Below are positions 49,541 to 60,179 of a stretch of DNA of 64,000 nucleotides, piece after piece. This stretch comes from Sphagnum compactum (lineage: Eukaryota > Bryophyta > Sphagnopsida > Sphagnales). The DNA lies in contig OZ234496.1 of NCBI GenBank assembly GCA_965153455.1, positions 8,269,863-8,333,862 of the forward strand. The letters are read 5' to 3'. Both the position numbers and the translations under genes were made by a program. Within the stretch, counting starts at the first letter, position 1. The number at the start of each line of letters is the position of its first letter. Below the pieces are notes generated by a model. That model made no database searches. It worked only from the letters and a program-made list of their open reading frames with translations, and was not told the DNA's origin.

Positions 49541-49762
49541 TTGGAGGTTTTTAATTGTCAGAAGTGAGAGAAAAAAAGGAAAAGAATTGCCAGATTTTTA
49601 CACTTGGTTTTCATTAAGTAGCCAAAAATACACAAGGATGATTACATATTTATAATTCACTTCTGTTTTATTGCCAGATTTGGCTAGATGGCTAAATCTT
49701 CTTAGGGGCGATTGCCACTTTTTTTACATCTTCCTATGAAGAATCGCCACTTTGGCTACAAA
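49541..49762 (-). repeat. dispersed repeat D, copy 4
   Basis: Inverted copy: ccagatttggctag and gctaaatcttctta near the right, ttggttttcattaagtagcc in the middle, and cttcctatgaagaatcgccactttggc at the outer end. It ends only about 200 bp before the leader exon of the ribosomal-protein gene. Confidence 0.6.
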
Positions 49763-50243
49763 CAAAAATTCCTTGAAAAAACACTGGTACGTATCTTCGT
49801 CTCTGAACAATCCAGACCAGATTCCGAACCTACTCTGCCGAGCCTACTTTGCAGCGAACCAAGAACCTTGGGCACTAGGGTTTGGAGCTCCATATTCGTG
49901 TGTCTCTCTTTCTCGTGTTGTTTGTGCCGCGCAGCGCCGCCGCCATTCTCGACAACTGTGAGGTAAGTCTTTTCACGTTCTTGCAACATTATTACTGTCT
50001 TATCCAGTTTCTTCATCACCTGTTTCTACAGCATTTCGGTAAGAGTTAGAGATGGTCTTGTTGTTTGCGAAGCATGCAGTTTATTCTTAAGTTCGCTCCA
50101 TCCCGGACGTCTAGGGTTTCATGGAGACCAAAGTTGCTAAATCCTGATTCTTGGATAGACCGTGGGTTGAGCTGTGGTATTTTCTCTTTTGGTTTCTTGG
50201 CACGGGATTGACTAGGAACGGGGCCGTTTTGGATGCAGGCAAA
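49763..50243 (+). promoter_or_regulatory. promoter, leader exon and leader intron of the eL29 gene
   Basis: A telo-box-like CTAGGGTTT (AAACCCTAG on the other strand) is at about 49875 and a pyrimidine-rich start region (tctctctttctcgtg) at about 49900-49916; both are usual for plant ribosomal-protein promoters. A leader exon probably ends at 49962 (gag|gtaagt) and the next exon begins at 50239 after tgcag, five bases before the start codon, so the 5' UTR carries an intron of about 276 bp. Confidence 0.6.
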
Positions 50244-50734
50244 ATGGCGAAGTCTAAAAATCACACAGCCCATAATCAGTCCTACAAGGCGCACAAGAAC
50301 GGCATTAAGAAGCCGAAGAAACAGAAGTACGCCTCAAGGAAGGGCGTAAGTTCTTCACGTTCCTGAGAGAAACTTTGTCCCAAGTTTTTTCATTCTTGAA
50401 GGTTTCCTACAGCAGAAGCTTGCAAACGGACTCAGATATATTGTGAAGCCGATGAGTTTTAGTAGTCCTTTAACCTAATTTCTTTCCTTGCCATGGAGCT
50501 TCCTTCTTCGTTTTGTTGCGACTGCTGAGCTCTTCCAGCCAAGAAATGTCCCAATTCATGTTACAGTTTTCTTTTCATATTTTTCATATTAGGGAGGAGG
50601 GTGGGGTGCACAGGGGTTCATGAAGATTTGTGTGTAATTTGGTGCAGATGGACCCCAAGTTTTTGAGGAACCAAAGATACGCCAAGAAACACAACCGTGT
50701 TGCTGGTGTGGAGGAGGAGGTGGAGGAGGTATAG
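50244..50734 (+). CDS. RPL29: 60S ribosomal protein eL29 (L29e), two coding exons
   Basis: Small basic component of the large cytosolic ribosomal subunit. Coding exons are 50244-50345 and 50648-50734, with a phase-0 GT-AG intron. The joined product is 62 residues, in line with the usual plant length of about 61. The N-terminus reads [20 protein letters not shown], the hallmark of this family, followed by a Lys/Arg-rich stretch and, at the start of exon 2, [16 protein letters not shown]. The C-terminus is an acidic VEEEVEEV tail, which differs from the many homologues that I recall ending in Gly/Ala- or Ser-rich sequence. The ATG is the first codon of the conserved family start. Expressed constitutively in all plants; the leader intron and telo-box motifs upstream fit that. 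Confidence 0.96.
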
Positions 50735-52134
50735 TTTGAATTGTTTTAAGACCAAACAGTTCTGATTTTAGGGGTGAGCAAAATTGTGGGGCTCCAAATT
50801 TGTTCTGATGGGTGCCATATGCTTCACTTTAGCAGTCTGTTTGTTGGGGATTTAAGTGTGGTTATCACCATTCTATTTAGTCTTTTGCCTCTAAACACTT
50901 CTGCATTTTTCCTAGTACAAATGAAGCTCATATGAAGAGGTGTAAGGTTCATTATCTTCCCATGTTCCTGAATGCTTTTCAGTTTTTTTTTTTGGAGCAG
51001 TGTGTGACATGTGAAGGAAAAGAATATGCCCACAAATGGCTGAATTCACGCTTGTTCTGGGTGTTGTGCTTAATGTCCTGTCTGCATCTTGAATTACAAG
51101 ACAAATGGCTTGAGTATGATAGTGACTGTGATGCCACACCTCCTTTGATCTGAAAATTTTGATGGTTGCTGCTAAGTGTGCAGATTAAAGAAATGAATGG
51201 TATCAATTCTCTTGAGCATTGACGGCTGTTGGCCTAAATGTGTTACTAAGTGCAGCTGGATTTCCCAGTTGTCTAAGATGGGTGCTTTCATTCTATATGC
51301 TGTTTGAAGTGCCTCCTAATCCTATATGCTGTCCGGTTGAACACAGAATCTGTTGAGTTCTTGCAAAAACATCACCACTCTGTAGCTTGCAAAGGTACTC
51401 ATAATCAGACTACATAAAAAAGAAAAAGAGATATAATGAGTTATACTGGTAAATTCTGTGAGTCTGGAAGGGTGTATAATATGGATGGTAGTCATTGTTG
51501 TAAAGCACGACCTCCCTGAGTAGTCGAACTCTGCGAGAGATACTGGAAGCTCTTGTTCTCAAGACTTCAAACCCATAGTGGTTATGTCAATTGCACTCCC
51601 GTTTTGACACTCAAAAGCTACTGTCCAGCAGAACTCTTGTTCCCAAATGAGAACATCAAACCCATAGTGGTTATGTCAAATGCACTCCCATTTTAACACT
51701 CAAAAGCTACTGTCGAGCAGAGAACTCTTGTTCCCAAATGTGTACTGCTTCACACAAGCATGTGGTCTACATGTGTAGTAAAGTTTCATCCATGAACATA
51801 ATTCTAGTCTTGCATAATACAAATCACTTACAGGAGTTTTGTTGGTGTGTTCACATATCATTCTTTGATCATAAAATAATTATAATTTTGTCATGAATTT
51901 CATCCCTGAATCAAATTCCATCATTTGGTATATTTCTTTGTTGACATTGATTTGAGGTCTTGTTTCATCTATGTTGTCAAATATGTTTTCATCCTTCTCA
52001 CCTTTACCTCCTCCTGTTTTCCTTTCCTCAAATTGCCCTTTGTATGGTTCAAATATAAGTTCCTATAGTGTCATTGTTTATCTTGCATGATTTGTTCATT
52101 GTTTTACTCTTTTAACAAAAATAACATCCATCTA
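50735..52134. other. 3' flank of eL29 and spacer
   Basis: Holds the eL29 3' untranslated region and unique sequence with short unmatched frames. An imperfect tandem duplication is at 51550-51740 and is listed separately. No further gene is supported. Confidence 0.5.
51550..51740 (+). repeat. ~84-91-bp tandem duplication
   Basis: Two units share catagtggttatgtcaa, tgcactccc, ttt-acactcaaaagctactg and a cagaactcttgttc junction; a partial third start (ctcttgttcccaaatg) follows at 51725. The units are nearly identical, so the event is fairly recent. Confidence 0.75.
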
Positions 52135-53960
52135 TTAAGAAAGGGAAACAAAAATCCAATAAACATCACATTTGAGTGCGTCATGCACCTCCATGGCCAT
52201 TGGAATAAAATGGTGTTTTTCATGAAGCCCTTTATACTTGTGGATCTTAGCAATGGTGTTAAGTTTCGTAGTTGCACTTGCTGGTCGATTAATTATATTC
52301 ATAGCCACCGTCTCCCATGTTAGGTTAGTAACTGCCACATCAACAACAAAAACCTGGTCCTCTCGAATCATGTAGAGATTGTTTTGTAATGAAATTCCTG
52401 ACATAACGATGTACCATTGTTCTTTCCATACAACGTGCCCATTTTTTCGAGCGAGGGCATGTGACATCCTTGATGGGCGTCATGTGTGGCTATTTGTTGA
52501 CCTCCAAACAGATAATGTGTTAAATGTGTGCCAAACATGTTTAAGCCATGTCCACATTCACACGTGAGAAGACAAGATGCTGAGGGTTGAATCAAACCGA
52601 GATGAAAACACAATGCTAAAGTAAAAGTAGAGTGTGTGATGTGAAATGAACAAATAGATGGCTTAGTAATCAACCATAGCTTCGCCCCTTTGACCAAACA
52701 AAAGCAAATGTGGGCTCTGGAGGCTGAAGAAATGGAGTCATCTTCCATGATAGACTAAAAGATGTGTTTGATGTCCATCAAAGATGCTTGTAGACTTGGG
52801 GCATTGGTAATTGCCAAACTTTAAAAGAAGTATTTGCGGGAAGAAGGCTATCCCGAACTACATGAAGGTATGACTAAAAGAGGTGTGGGCCCTTTCAACT
52901 TGAGAAACATATTCCTCCAAAACGGGTCCATAAAAAATACGAAACTTGGAGTATAGATATGGAGCCACTAAAACCCAACTCCCTAGAAAAAGAACAGGGC
53001 ATAATCCTTCATAGATAAAAGGCCTATACCATTAAAAAAAATTGGTAGTTAGGCCTAACACCTCACTGAGGGCCCTGAATAGACTCCCATGACCCTAGAC
53101 CCATAATGTCCCCATATACTTGCATGATTTTCTTGTCAAAACTTGCTAAAAGATACAAGAATGAAAAAGAAGGAGATATTGTTTGAATGAGATAAGAAGG
53201 TCAACAAGTGACACATGAAAATAAAATGCCCAAAATAACCTATGTGTCTCCCAAGAAAGGAAGATCGTCAATATGCGCCACATTAAAATAAAGCCTCATC
53301 CAAAAAATGCATAACAAAGTCCTAGGAACCCATTGACACACCCAAAATGTGTAAACCATTTATGACCAAAGTGTAGCCCTGAAAAATCTTTATGCTTGCA
53401 GAGATCCCTGATCGACTCCAAAATGTTCACTTTAACACCTTGACCCTAAGCTTAACTAATGCTACTGTCGTCAAAGGCAGGGACAATCTCACTCATAGGG
53501 CTCACAATGTGGGTATTGTCTATTAGGGATGGAAAGACATAGCTGGGGGTTCACACAATGGTTTATAAGAGTGTTTGAATAAAAGATCTCCTAAGAGGTC
53601 ACCTTGTTTCGTGCTTGAAGATGATTCAATAATGGTGACCCCCTCCTCATGCTGCCCATGTTGATAATAAAAAGAAAAGTGAACACCATAAAACAACTTG
53701 GTAAAGGGGACAATGTTCACCAAAGGTCCCCCGAGATCTCACAACATTTTAAAAACAGCAGCTCGAAAAATGATATTAAAGGTCGCATGAAATGTAAAGG
53801 GTAGGGCGATGCAAACAAGGCACATCTCAAACTGACAAAGGACACAAAGAAAGAGCCATACAAAACAAATGGCTACACCCGAGACATTAGGATGCAAAAG
53901 CCCAAGCAAGCCTTCAAAAAAAAAAAAAAAAACTTTCTTGTTGTTGGAGGAATGTGTCAA
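52135..53960 (-). pseudogene. decayed reverse-transcriptase retroelement, relic 2
   Basis: Minus-strand fragments in order: a motif-A remnant (TFNIIFRAAVFKML, about 53740-53785), a following block with PFTKLFYGVHFS, and a motif-B remnant (SSSTKQGDLLGDLLF, about 53570-53615). Further downstream is a Cys/His patch (LLTCECGHGL, about 52545-52575), then a conserved tail with KIHKYKGLHEKHHFIPMAME (about 52170-52250). Frame changes between the last two blocks at about 52470 and several stops show it is dead. The same motifs in the same strand sense occur in relic 1 at 39605-41110. The family is, from memory, a widespread plant RT-bearing element, probably non-LTR. Confidence 0.65.
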
Positions 53961-54072
53961 CTATGGCGAGCTTAACCATTGTAGGAGTGCAACGGTGATG
54001 GTGGGCCCGAGGCACCACCTAGACCGGCTCTTTTTTTGCTTCTTCTAATGGTTTTGTAGTCTTGCATTCATT

Positions 54073-54477
54073 CTAGAGAGTGAATGAACAAGGGGTGGGC
54101 TGCTGCTGCATGATGTAGCTTAGCGTCTTGTGTTGTCGGTCGTCTTCTTTGCCACGCGGGTCCCAAATTTCTTGATGGGTCTGTGCTCTGAACTCAGCAA
54201 GCAACAGGGACAGCAGCAGCTGCTCTTCTTCTTCTTGGAACCCACTCTTCTCCGCTGTTCCGACATCTGCACTCACGATCCCTGCGCTGCGCTGCGGACA
54301 TCGCCGCTTTGTCACAAAAAATCCATAGCCATCTGCCTCTCCCATCAGGCCTAGCTTTTTTTTGTCACATTGAGATCCCCTGAACCATGGTGCCCATTGT
54401 GGCACTCTTGTTGGAAAAGCTCTGAACACATAGGGATGCACCAAGGTGGTTTTGTAATGTTTAGATTTATGGTGCAA
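54073..54477 (-). other. GC/CpG-rich orphan island with 134-codon minus frame
   Basis: A sharp CpG- and GC-rich block just beyond retroelement relic 2. The minus strand is open for 134 codons and includes an acidic, Gln/Leu-rich stretch (EEEEQLLLSLLLAEF), but I recognise no family. Possible explanations are a captured or decayed exon or a promoter remnant. Weak as a gene. Confidence 0.25.
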
Positions 54478-55740
54478 GAGTTATTAAACTTTGTGAAAAA
54501 ATATCATTGAAAACTTAATAAAATCAAAATTAAAATATTATAAGACTACTGGAGTGTGCTCTTGGTACTGCTGGAAAGCCCTCGATGAGTAGTAGGGTTG
54601 CATGGAGGTGATTTTGTAATTTTAAAAGCTAAGTTGGAGATATTGAATTCTGAGTAAATTGTGTCATTGAAAATTCAGTAGAAATTTTAAAAATTTAATG
54701 AGAATTGAAATTCAAACTTAGAAAGGTGTCCCCGGAAGTTTGCCTGATTCTGGTCAAGCTTGCGGCTGAAGGCTTTAGCCTACACAAAATTTATTCAATA
54801 TTACAATATGTGCTCCAAGGTACAAGCCACACTAGTAGTGGATATGAGAATGTAACATATCTCAAACAATAAGGTATGTGCCTTTCCATATCCAAATAGG
54901 AGGAGTGTAAGGAGAAGGAGGTGGGCTGGACTCAAGAGATAGATCCACATTTTTCTCTTATTATATATAAATGCACATACTTTTGAATCTTGAGACATCA
55001 TGACATAAAATTTTGGTTCAAACTTTTTCAAAAATTAATAGTCGAAAGATTTTGAAATAAAAAAAAGGTTGTGAAAATAGAAAGTATTATAATTTGCAAT
55101 GTGAAACAATTAAAATAAGAAACAATAAGATAATCTATCAAATCACATGAAGATATTTATAATTTCATATTTGTAAAATTTTCATATTTATACAATGTGA
55201 CCAAGGTTTTTGTTTCAATTTTGTGGTCTATAAAACAATTTGGCAAAGATTTCCAAAAATTGAAAAATTAACCAAATTTATACTACCCAAAAGAAATTTC
55301 CAAAAATTTCCCAGTTTTGGTCCAAAAAATGAAAAACATTTTCACCCCATGTGCCCGGCCCTGCCGCCCCCAAAAAGAAAAAAATACTAAATGTGACATG
55401 GCATGGGCAGGGGACTGTAAATGTGTTTTTTTCCAATTTAGTGTTATCAAACATTTGGCAATCGTTTCTCAAAAAATTGCAGGGTTAGTCAAATTTACAC
55501 TAAAAAAGTTAAATTCCAGTTTTTTTCTCAAATCTTTTGTCCCAAAAAAACTACCCCAATAAAATAAATAAATAAACCTGGGGCATGAGGGAGGAAAGAA
55601 AATTTATAATTTGAAATTGTATTTGTTTATGTAAAGGTAGTAAAAGGGAAGGGGGAGGGGGCGGGTGTGGGGGAGACACCGGACTTGACTTGTGCGACTT
55701 GATTTGTCGAATAGAAAAGAAAAAGCGGATACTTAAAAAC
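54478..55740. other. AT-rich spacer, no gene seen
   Basis: Low-GC sequence. Two neighbouring segments (about 55200-55380 and 55430-55560) resemble each other around attttccaaaaattt/aaattttcac and ccaatt-tt words, which suggests repeat debris. Confidence 0.45.
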
Positions 55741-55897
55741 TCAGAAAATAGGACCATAAAAAAAAAAAAAAAGCAGCAAGGACAAAATAAAGGTAGAAGG
55801 CACTAACCAGCAGAGCAGCGCTGCAAACGCTACAAATCCTAGATATCTCCGCCGCGACCGCCGCAGCCACAGCAGGAGCGCGAGCTTCTGCTCCCTT

Positions 55898-56047
55898 CGG
55901 CCTCTTCCGTCTGCTGTCGACAAAAGCTTCTCACCATCCTCACACGTTTGTTGACGCGCTAGCTAGCTATTTTACGGCCTCTTCCGTCTGCTGTCGACAA
56001 AAGCTTCTCACCATCCTCACACGTTTGTTGACGCGCTAGCTATTTTA
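55898..56047 (+). repeat. 77-bp tandem duplication in the NLA-type promoter
   Basis: The unit cggcctcttccgtctgctgt through gttgacgcgctagct...tatttta is present twice (55898-55974 and 55975-56047). The copies are identical except that the first carries one extra AGCT, so the duplication is recent. It lies about 240 bp upstream of the first leader splice donor of the SPX-RING gene. Confidence 0.85.
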
Positions 56048-57137
56048 CGGCAAACACGCCACCGATTGAACTTGTAATCTCTTCGTTTTCTCCATAAGCA
56101 CACGACAATACACACAAGACGCACTAACAATACACGAGTTGCACTAACGATTTTCCCTCATCATCAGTTTTCACAATCTCGGTCGTCTTTTGGGATCACA
56201 GTTTTGAGACGGACGGACGGACGACCGCCCGCGCAGGGGGTGGGGACGGACCGATCACATCGCATTCTGCTATCAGCCGACTTTTGAGGTAAGTATATAT
56301 TTTTTAGATGTATTCAGATATTTTGTTGGCTTGTCTAGATTGCGTCTGTCTGTCTATCTATTTTGTTTTTGCTTGTCAGTTTGTTTGTTTGTTTGGTTTT
56401 TTTTTGGTGCTCTCGGCTGTTTTGTAATTCCGTGAAAATTAAGAAATCATTCGAGCCCCCGGGGACGGGGGGTTGTTGGAGGGTGATGACGACTGGTATT
56501 GTTGTTGTCGATTTTTACGTTTCGCTTTGATAGGATAATATATGTGTGGAACGGACTGGTATTACCATCGTTGTCGATTTAAGTTTCGCTTTCATAGGAT
56601 AATTGTCAGCCTCGTTGCGTATGGTACAGAAGTAGGTAGAGTTTTGAGGATTTTTTTTTTTTTTTTTTTTTCTTTTTGTGGCGTGGTTTTGAGTAGAAAG
56701 CAGAAATCGTCGTCCTCATCCCCGCGGCGTCTCTTTACTTTATATCGTTGTCGTGACTTTTGTGTCTCGACGGCAGCTTCTGGCGTTCTACTTTTTTTTT
56801 CGGGGAAGAGAAGGGAGTGGGGAAGGGGAGAGAAGAACTCTCTGGATGTGTGTGTGTGTCTCTTGTCTTTGCGAAGATGTTTCTGCTCGGCTTGATTTCT
56901 TGATCATGTGCCGGATGATCCTAATTTGTCGGATCCTTTTGTTTGTGCAGATGATCTTCCATTCTGAAGAAGGCTTTGCTGTTGGGGATTTGTTGATGAC
57001 TAAGAAGTTTTGAGGAAGCTTGGATCGATTCCAGGAGAGCTTTCGTAAGTTCGCATCCACGTCGTCCGTCTTGAAACTGTGTCATGCAAGAAGCAGCAAC
57101 TGAGAGTAATACAACAAAGTGATCGAGGTCCAGAAAC
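56048..57137 (+). promoter_or_regulatory. leader exons and leader introns of the SPX-RING gene
   Basis: A probable leader exon ends at 56288 (tttgag|gtaagt). The intron runs to tttgtgcag at 56950 and contains a 21-base T run (56651-56671). A second leader exon starts 56951 and may be spliced again at 57044 (tttc|gtaagt), joining near 57134 just before the start codon. A GACGGACG repeat and CpG-rich sequence at about 56210-56260 suit a promoter-proximal leader. Boundaries are inferred from splice-site strength only. Confidence 0.45.
56951..57013 (+). CDS. upstream ORF in the SPX-RING leader, 20 codons
   Basis: The proposed second leader exon begins exactly with ATG and reads 20 codons, MIFHSEEGFAVGDLLMTKKF, to a TGA. 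It stops 124 bases before the main start codon and would sit in the spliced leader. Such uORFs usually lower translation of the main frame. Whether this one is translated or conserved cannot be seen here. Confidence 0.35.
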   Translation: MIFHSEEGFAVGDLLMTKKF

Positions 57138-59589
57138 ATGAAGTTCGGCAAAACTTACTCGGAGTATATCGATAAACATGCACGTAATCGGCTCTCCGGA
57201 TGTTCGTATGTCGAGTTCAAGCGATTGAAGAAGCTTTTGAAGAAATGCCCCCTCCAAGATCATGGCAGTACGCCTGCATCGGTTGCATCGTCTGCATCTG
57301 TTGCGGCGGCGTCGTCGACTTCTCCGTGCGAACTGTTGCTTTCTCAAACCACATCCTTTACAGCTTCTTCTGCAGACGATCAGACATGGAAAATGACACA
57401 GAAGGACGGATCATGCTTGGATTCTTCTACGGTGTCAAGTGGATGTCCCTCGTCTTGCCCCGGTGAGGACCAGGAATCCTTCCTTCGCCTGTCTATTTTG
57501 TTGTTGCTTCCCAGGGGTATGCTATACCTCTGCCTCGTGGCATCCTGGTAGAACTCTTTTCTCGATTGTGCAGAGTACAAGAGCAAAAGGAAGAAACATG
57601 TATCGATGACGGTTTTGGTCACCTGTGACCAAGTTTGTTTCCCCCAGGATGTCAATGATAGAAATGTGCACACATCAGAAAGTTTCTCATTGATACAGTG
57701 GCTGTGTAGGATGTGGTGGGAAGTTCTTTGGGGAACTCAAGGATGAGCTTGCTGAGGTGGTAGGATGCTTCAACACCCGTGCTCAACAGTTGCTGCAGCT
57801 GCACTTAGCTTCAGGGCTTCGTAAGTATGTCCTTCGTGTGAAGTACAGTTTGGCAAGGGACTCCATTGCTATGATCCAGGAGGGCCAGACCTTGGTGAAG
57901 TATGCTTCCATGAATGCAATTGCAGTTCGCAAAATCTTGAAAAAATATGACAAGGTATGCATGTGCAGCTCTTTGACTGCATTTGGTCAATTCAGAGATT
58001 ATAGACCTCTTTGCCCTAGTTTGAAGAAGAAGTTGTTACACATGGATCTGACAGGTCTTGTATAATTGGCAGGTGCATCATTCCAATGAAGGTTTGGTCT
58101 TCAGGGGGCGTTTACTGGCCATGAGGAGTGAGCTCATGCAGTCACCATGGCTAATTGAGCTTGCAGCTCTCCACATCAACCTTGCTAAATCAATGAATGG
58201 CTCTCCACAGCTGACAGAGGCTGTTGGAGAATTTTCCTGTGATTTTGATGGTGCAGCAGCCATCGTTTCATGTAATCTGCTGGATTCTGTGAAGCTGGAC
58301 ATTAATCTTACTTGCTCAATCTGCCTGGTCAGTAGTGCCCCTGCCCTTCAGTTATGCTATCCTGGATTGTTGCTTGAAGCATTGTGTTGGTTGATTCTAA
58401 TTTGTCCTTGCAGTATATGCAGCACCCCTCGTAGGCTGTTGCAGAATATCAGTGACTCTAGTCCTAGTTTCATTTCCTTCACAGCATCATGGAATGTTAG
58501 ATCACCAAGGTTACAGTCCAGAGAGTTTCCTATGATCTCCAGCCACTGTTACAGGCTTGGGTTTGAAGGATCCTGTTGGAAACAAATGTTACAGGCTCAG
58601 GCATTATCTTCATTTCTTCAGTCATGATGATGTAGATTGAATTGTGAGGTTTCTCTGGGAGGACCAGTTGCACTGGAGCATATAGCCTTTAAGGACGGAA
58701 GTCAGTTGGGCCTTTTCTCATGATCCACTTGCTGTCTGTACTCTTGCAGGATATGCTCTTTGATCCAGTAGCTTTGGGATGTGGACATCTGTTCTGCAAC
58801 AGTTGTGCTTGCTCAGCTGCTTCTGTAGCACCCTTTCTAGGAGCTAAAGCTGCTCGCAAAAGTGCTCAATGTCCTCTATGTCGACAGGTGTACAAATTAG
58901 GAACTTCACCTGCTTCCCTTGATTGTTGAATAGTCAAGCATGTGTATGTGTGGGTGTGAACTCTTCCAGTGAAATTGTTTTCAATACTGTCATTGAAAGA
59001 TCCCTTAGGTCTAACCTGGACACTGCAGGATTCTGACCTGGATGGTCTTATGATCTCATATTCTTGTTGTCAGCTCCACTTGACCTCACTTTTGTAGCTG
59101 CTTCGAGTGTTGCCAAAGTCACTAATTGTAAGGTTTGGAAAGGGAGTCCAGTGGTTATAACATTTCTGAGGTGCATTTGGTGTTCATGCAGCGGGGCGTC
59201 TACGCAGATGCTGTCAGATTGAATGAGCTTGCCATCCTTGTCAGTGACAGGTAATGAAACTGTGTGTATATAGAGTCCCTTCTACAGGGGAGTGGCAGAC
59301 TGAGGATAGAGTCCCCTAGCACATTTGATCTTTGCTCTCCTTCACAAGTAGCTGTAATTGTGAAATCATGGGACCTTTTGACACAAATTTACAATGCTTC
59401 ACAAGTGATTGCTCAGGATGTGAAGTTAGAGCTGGCAAAATTGGTATAAATTTTGAATGATTGGGTGGCATTGGTGGTCACAGATTCAATGGGTATTGGA
59501 ATGAGAGGCGGAAAAATGAACGAAAAGAGCAGCTCAAGCAAGCTAAGGATCACTACCAGCAGGAGCTACAAGCTTTCACGGGCATTTGA
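57138..59589 (+). CDS. NLA: SPX-RING E3 ubiquitin-protein ligase, NLA/BAH1 type; 6 coding exons
   Basis: Membrane-acting E3 ligase family that in Arabidopsis targets phosphate and nitrate transporters for degradation. Exons: 57138-57462, 57710-57954, 58073-58327, 58750-58887, 59192-59250 and 59484-59589. Phases close to 375 residues (Arabidopsis about 335). The SPX domain spans residues 1-190: MKFGKTYSEY start, a KRLKKLLKK helix, and a final RKILKKYDK helix of the inositol-polyphosphate pocket. The CPGCGGKFFGEL junction across exons 1-2 matches the CxxC-x-G-x-FF-x-EL pattern of the family and fixes that splice. RING ligands are C271, C274, C286, H288, C291, C294, C316 and C319. The end is the family-typical FTGI. 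Odd: a Ser/Ala-rich insertion of roughly 60 residues within the SPX (about 43-105), which accounts for the extra length. Confidence 0.92.
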
Positions 59590-60179
59590 AAGTCTGTCCA
59601 CAATTACCTTCCCATACACAGTAGTAGGTGCCCAGACTGCAGAGATAGAAGCAGGGTAGAAATAAAAAGTCTTGCCAGGGTTTCTTCACTGAGATAGACA
59701 AATGTCAACAGACAAATGGGTGACAAGTTCAAGAAAGGAGCTTGTCCACCTCATCTCCACATTTCACAAATGTACTTTGCTTCACACTCAAACTTCATGC
59801 AATTGGTTCCACACTTAGTATTGTACAATAAGGATCTTGGGTTTTCCCAGCAGATTCTTCTGCTTCAGGAAATCAAGTTCCACCAATTCTTTTGCTACGG
59901 GGAAATAGCAATCTGGTATACAGTCAGGACTCAGGACTACCGGAATAAGCTTGCCAGCAGTTAGCTAAGCCGCCCAAACTCTAGATTCCAATTTTTGTTA
60001 CTAGCTTGTGCACAGGAAAATCCTGGAGAGTCTAAGCGAACCCAATATCCAAATCACAAAAGGTAGAGACCTACAAAGGTAGAAACCCTTTGTACATACA
60101 GTACCTACTACACTCATCACGTTTCTCAACATGAATGAATACCAAGTGTCGAGTCAGCTAATGCTAGAGAGAGAGTACA
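59590..60179 (+). other. 3' flank of the SPX-RING gene
   Basis: Expected to hold the 3' untranslated region. Short frames only, no recognisable gene. Confidence 0.45.

Noticed and set aside
56984-57013. Possible miR827 target site in the NLA-type leader
   Set aside because: A ten-base match (tttgttgatg) to the 5' half of the Arabidopsis site exists, but the part that would pair with the microRNA seed does not match, so cleavage is not expected.
57574-57632. Extra coding exon in the SPX-RING gene
   Set aside because: It is in frame with an acceptor at 57724, but direct joining of 57462 to 57710 reproduces the CPxCxGxFFxEL family motif much better. Kept only as a possible isoform in the findings.
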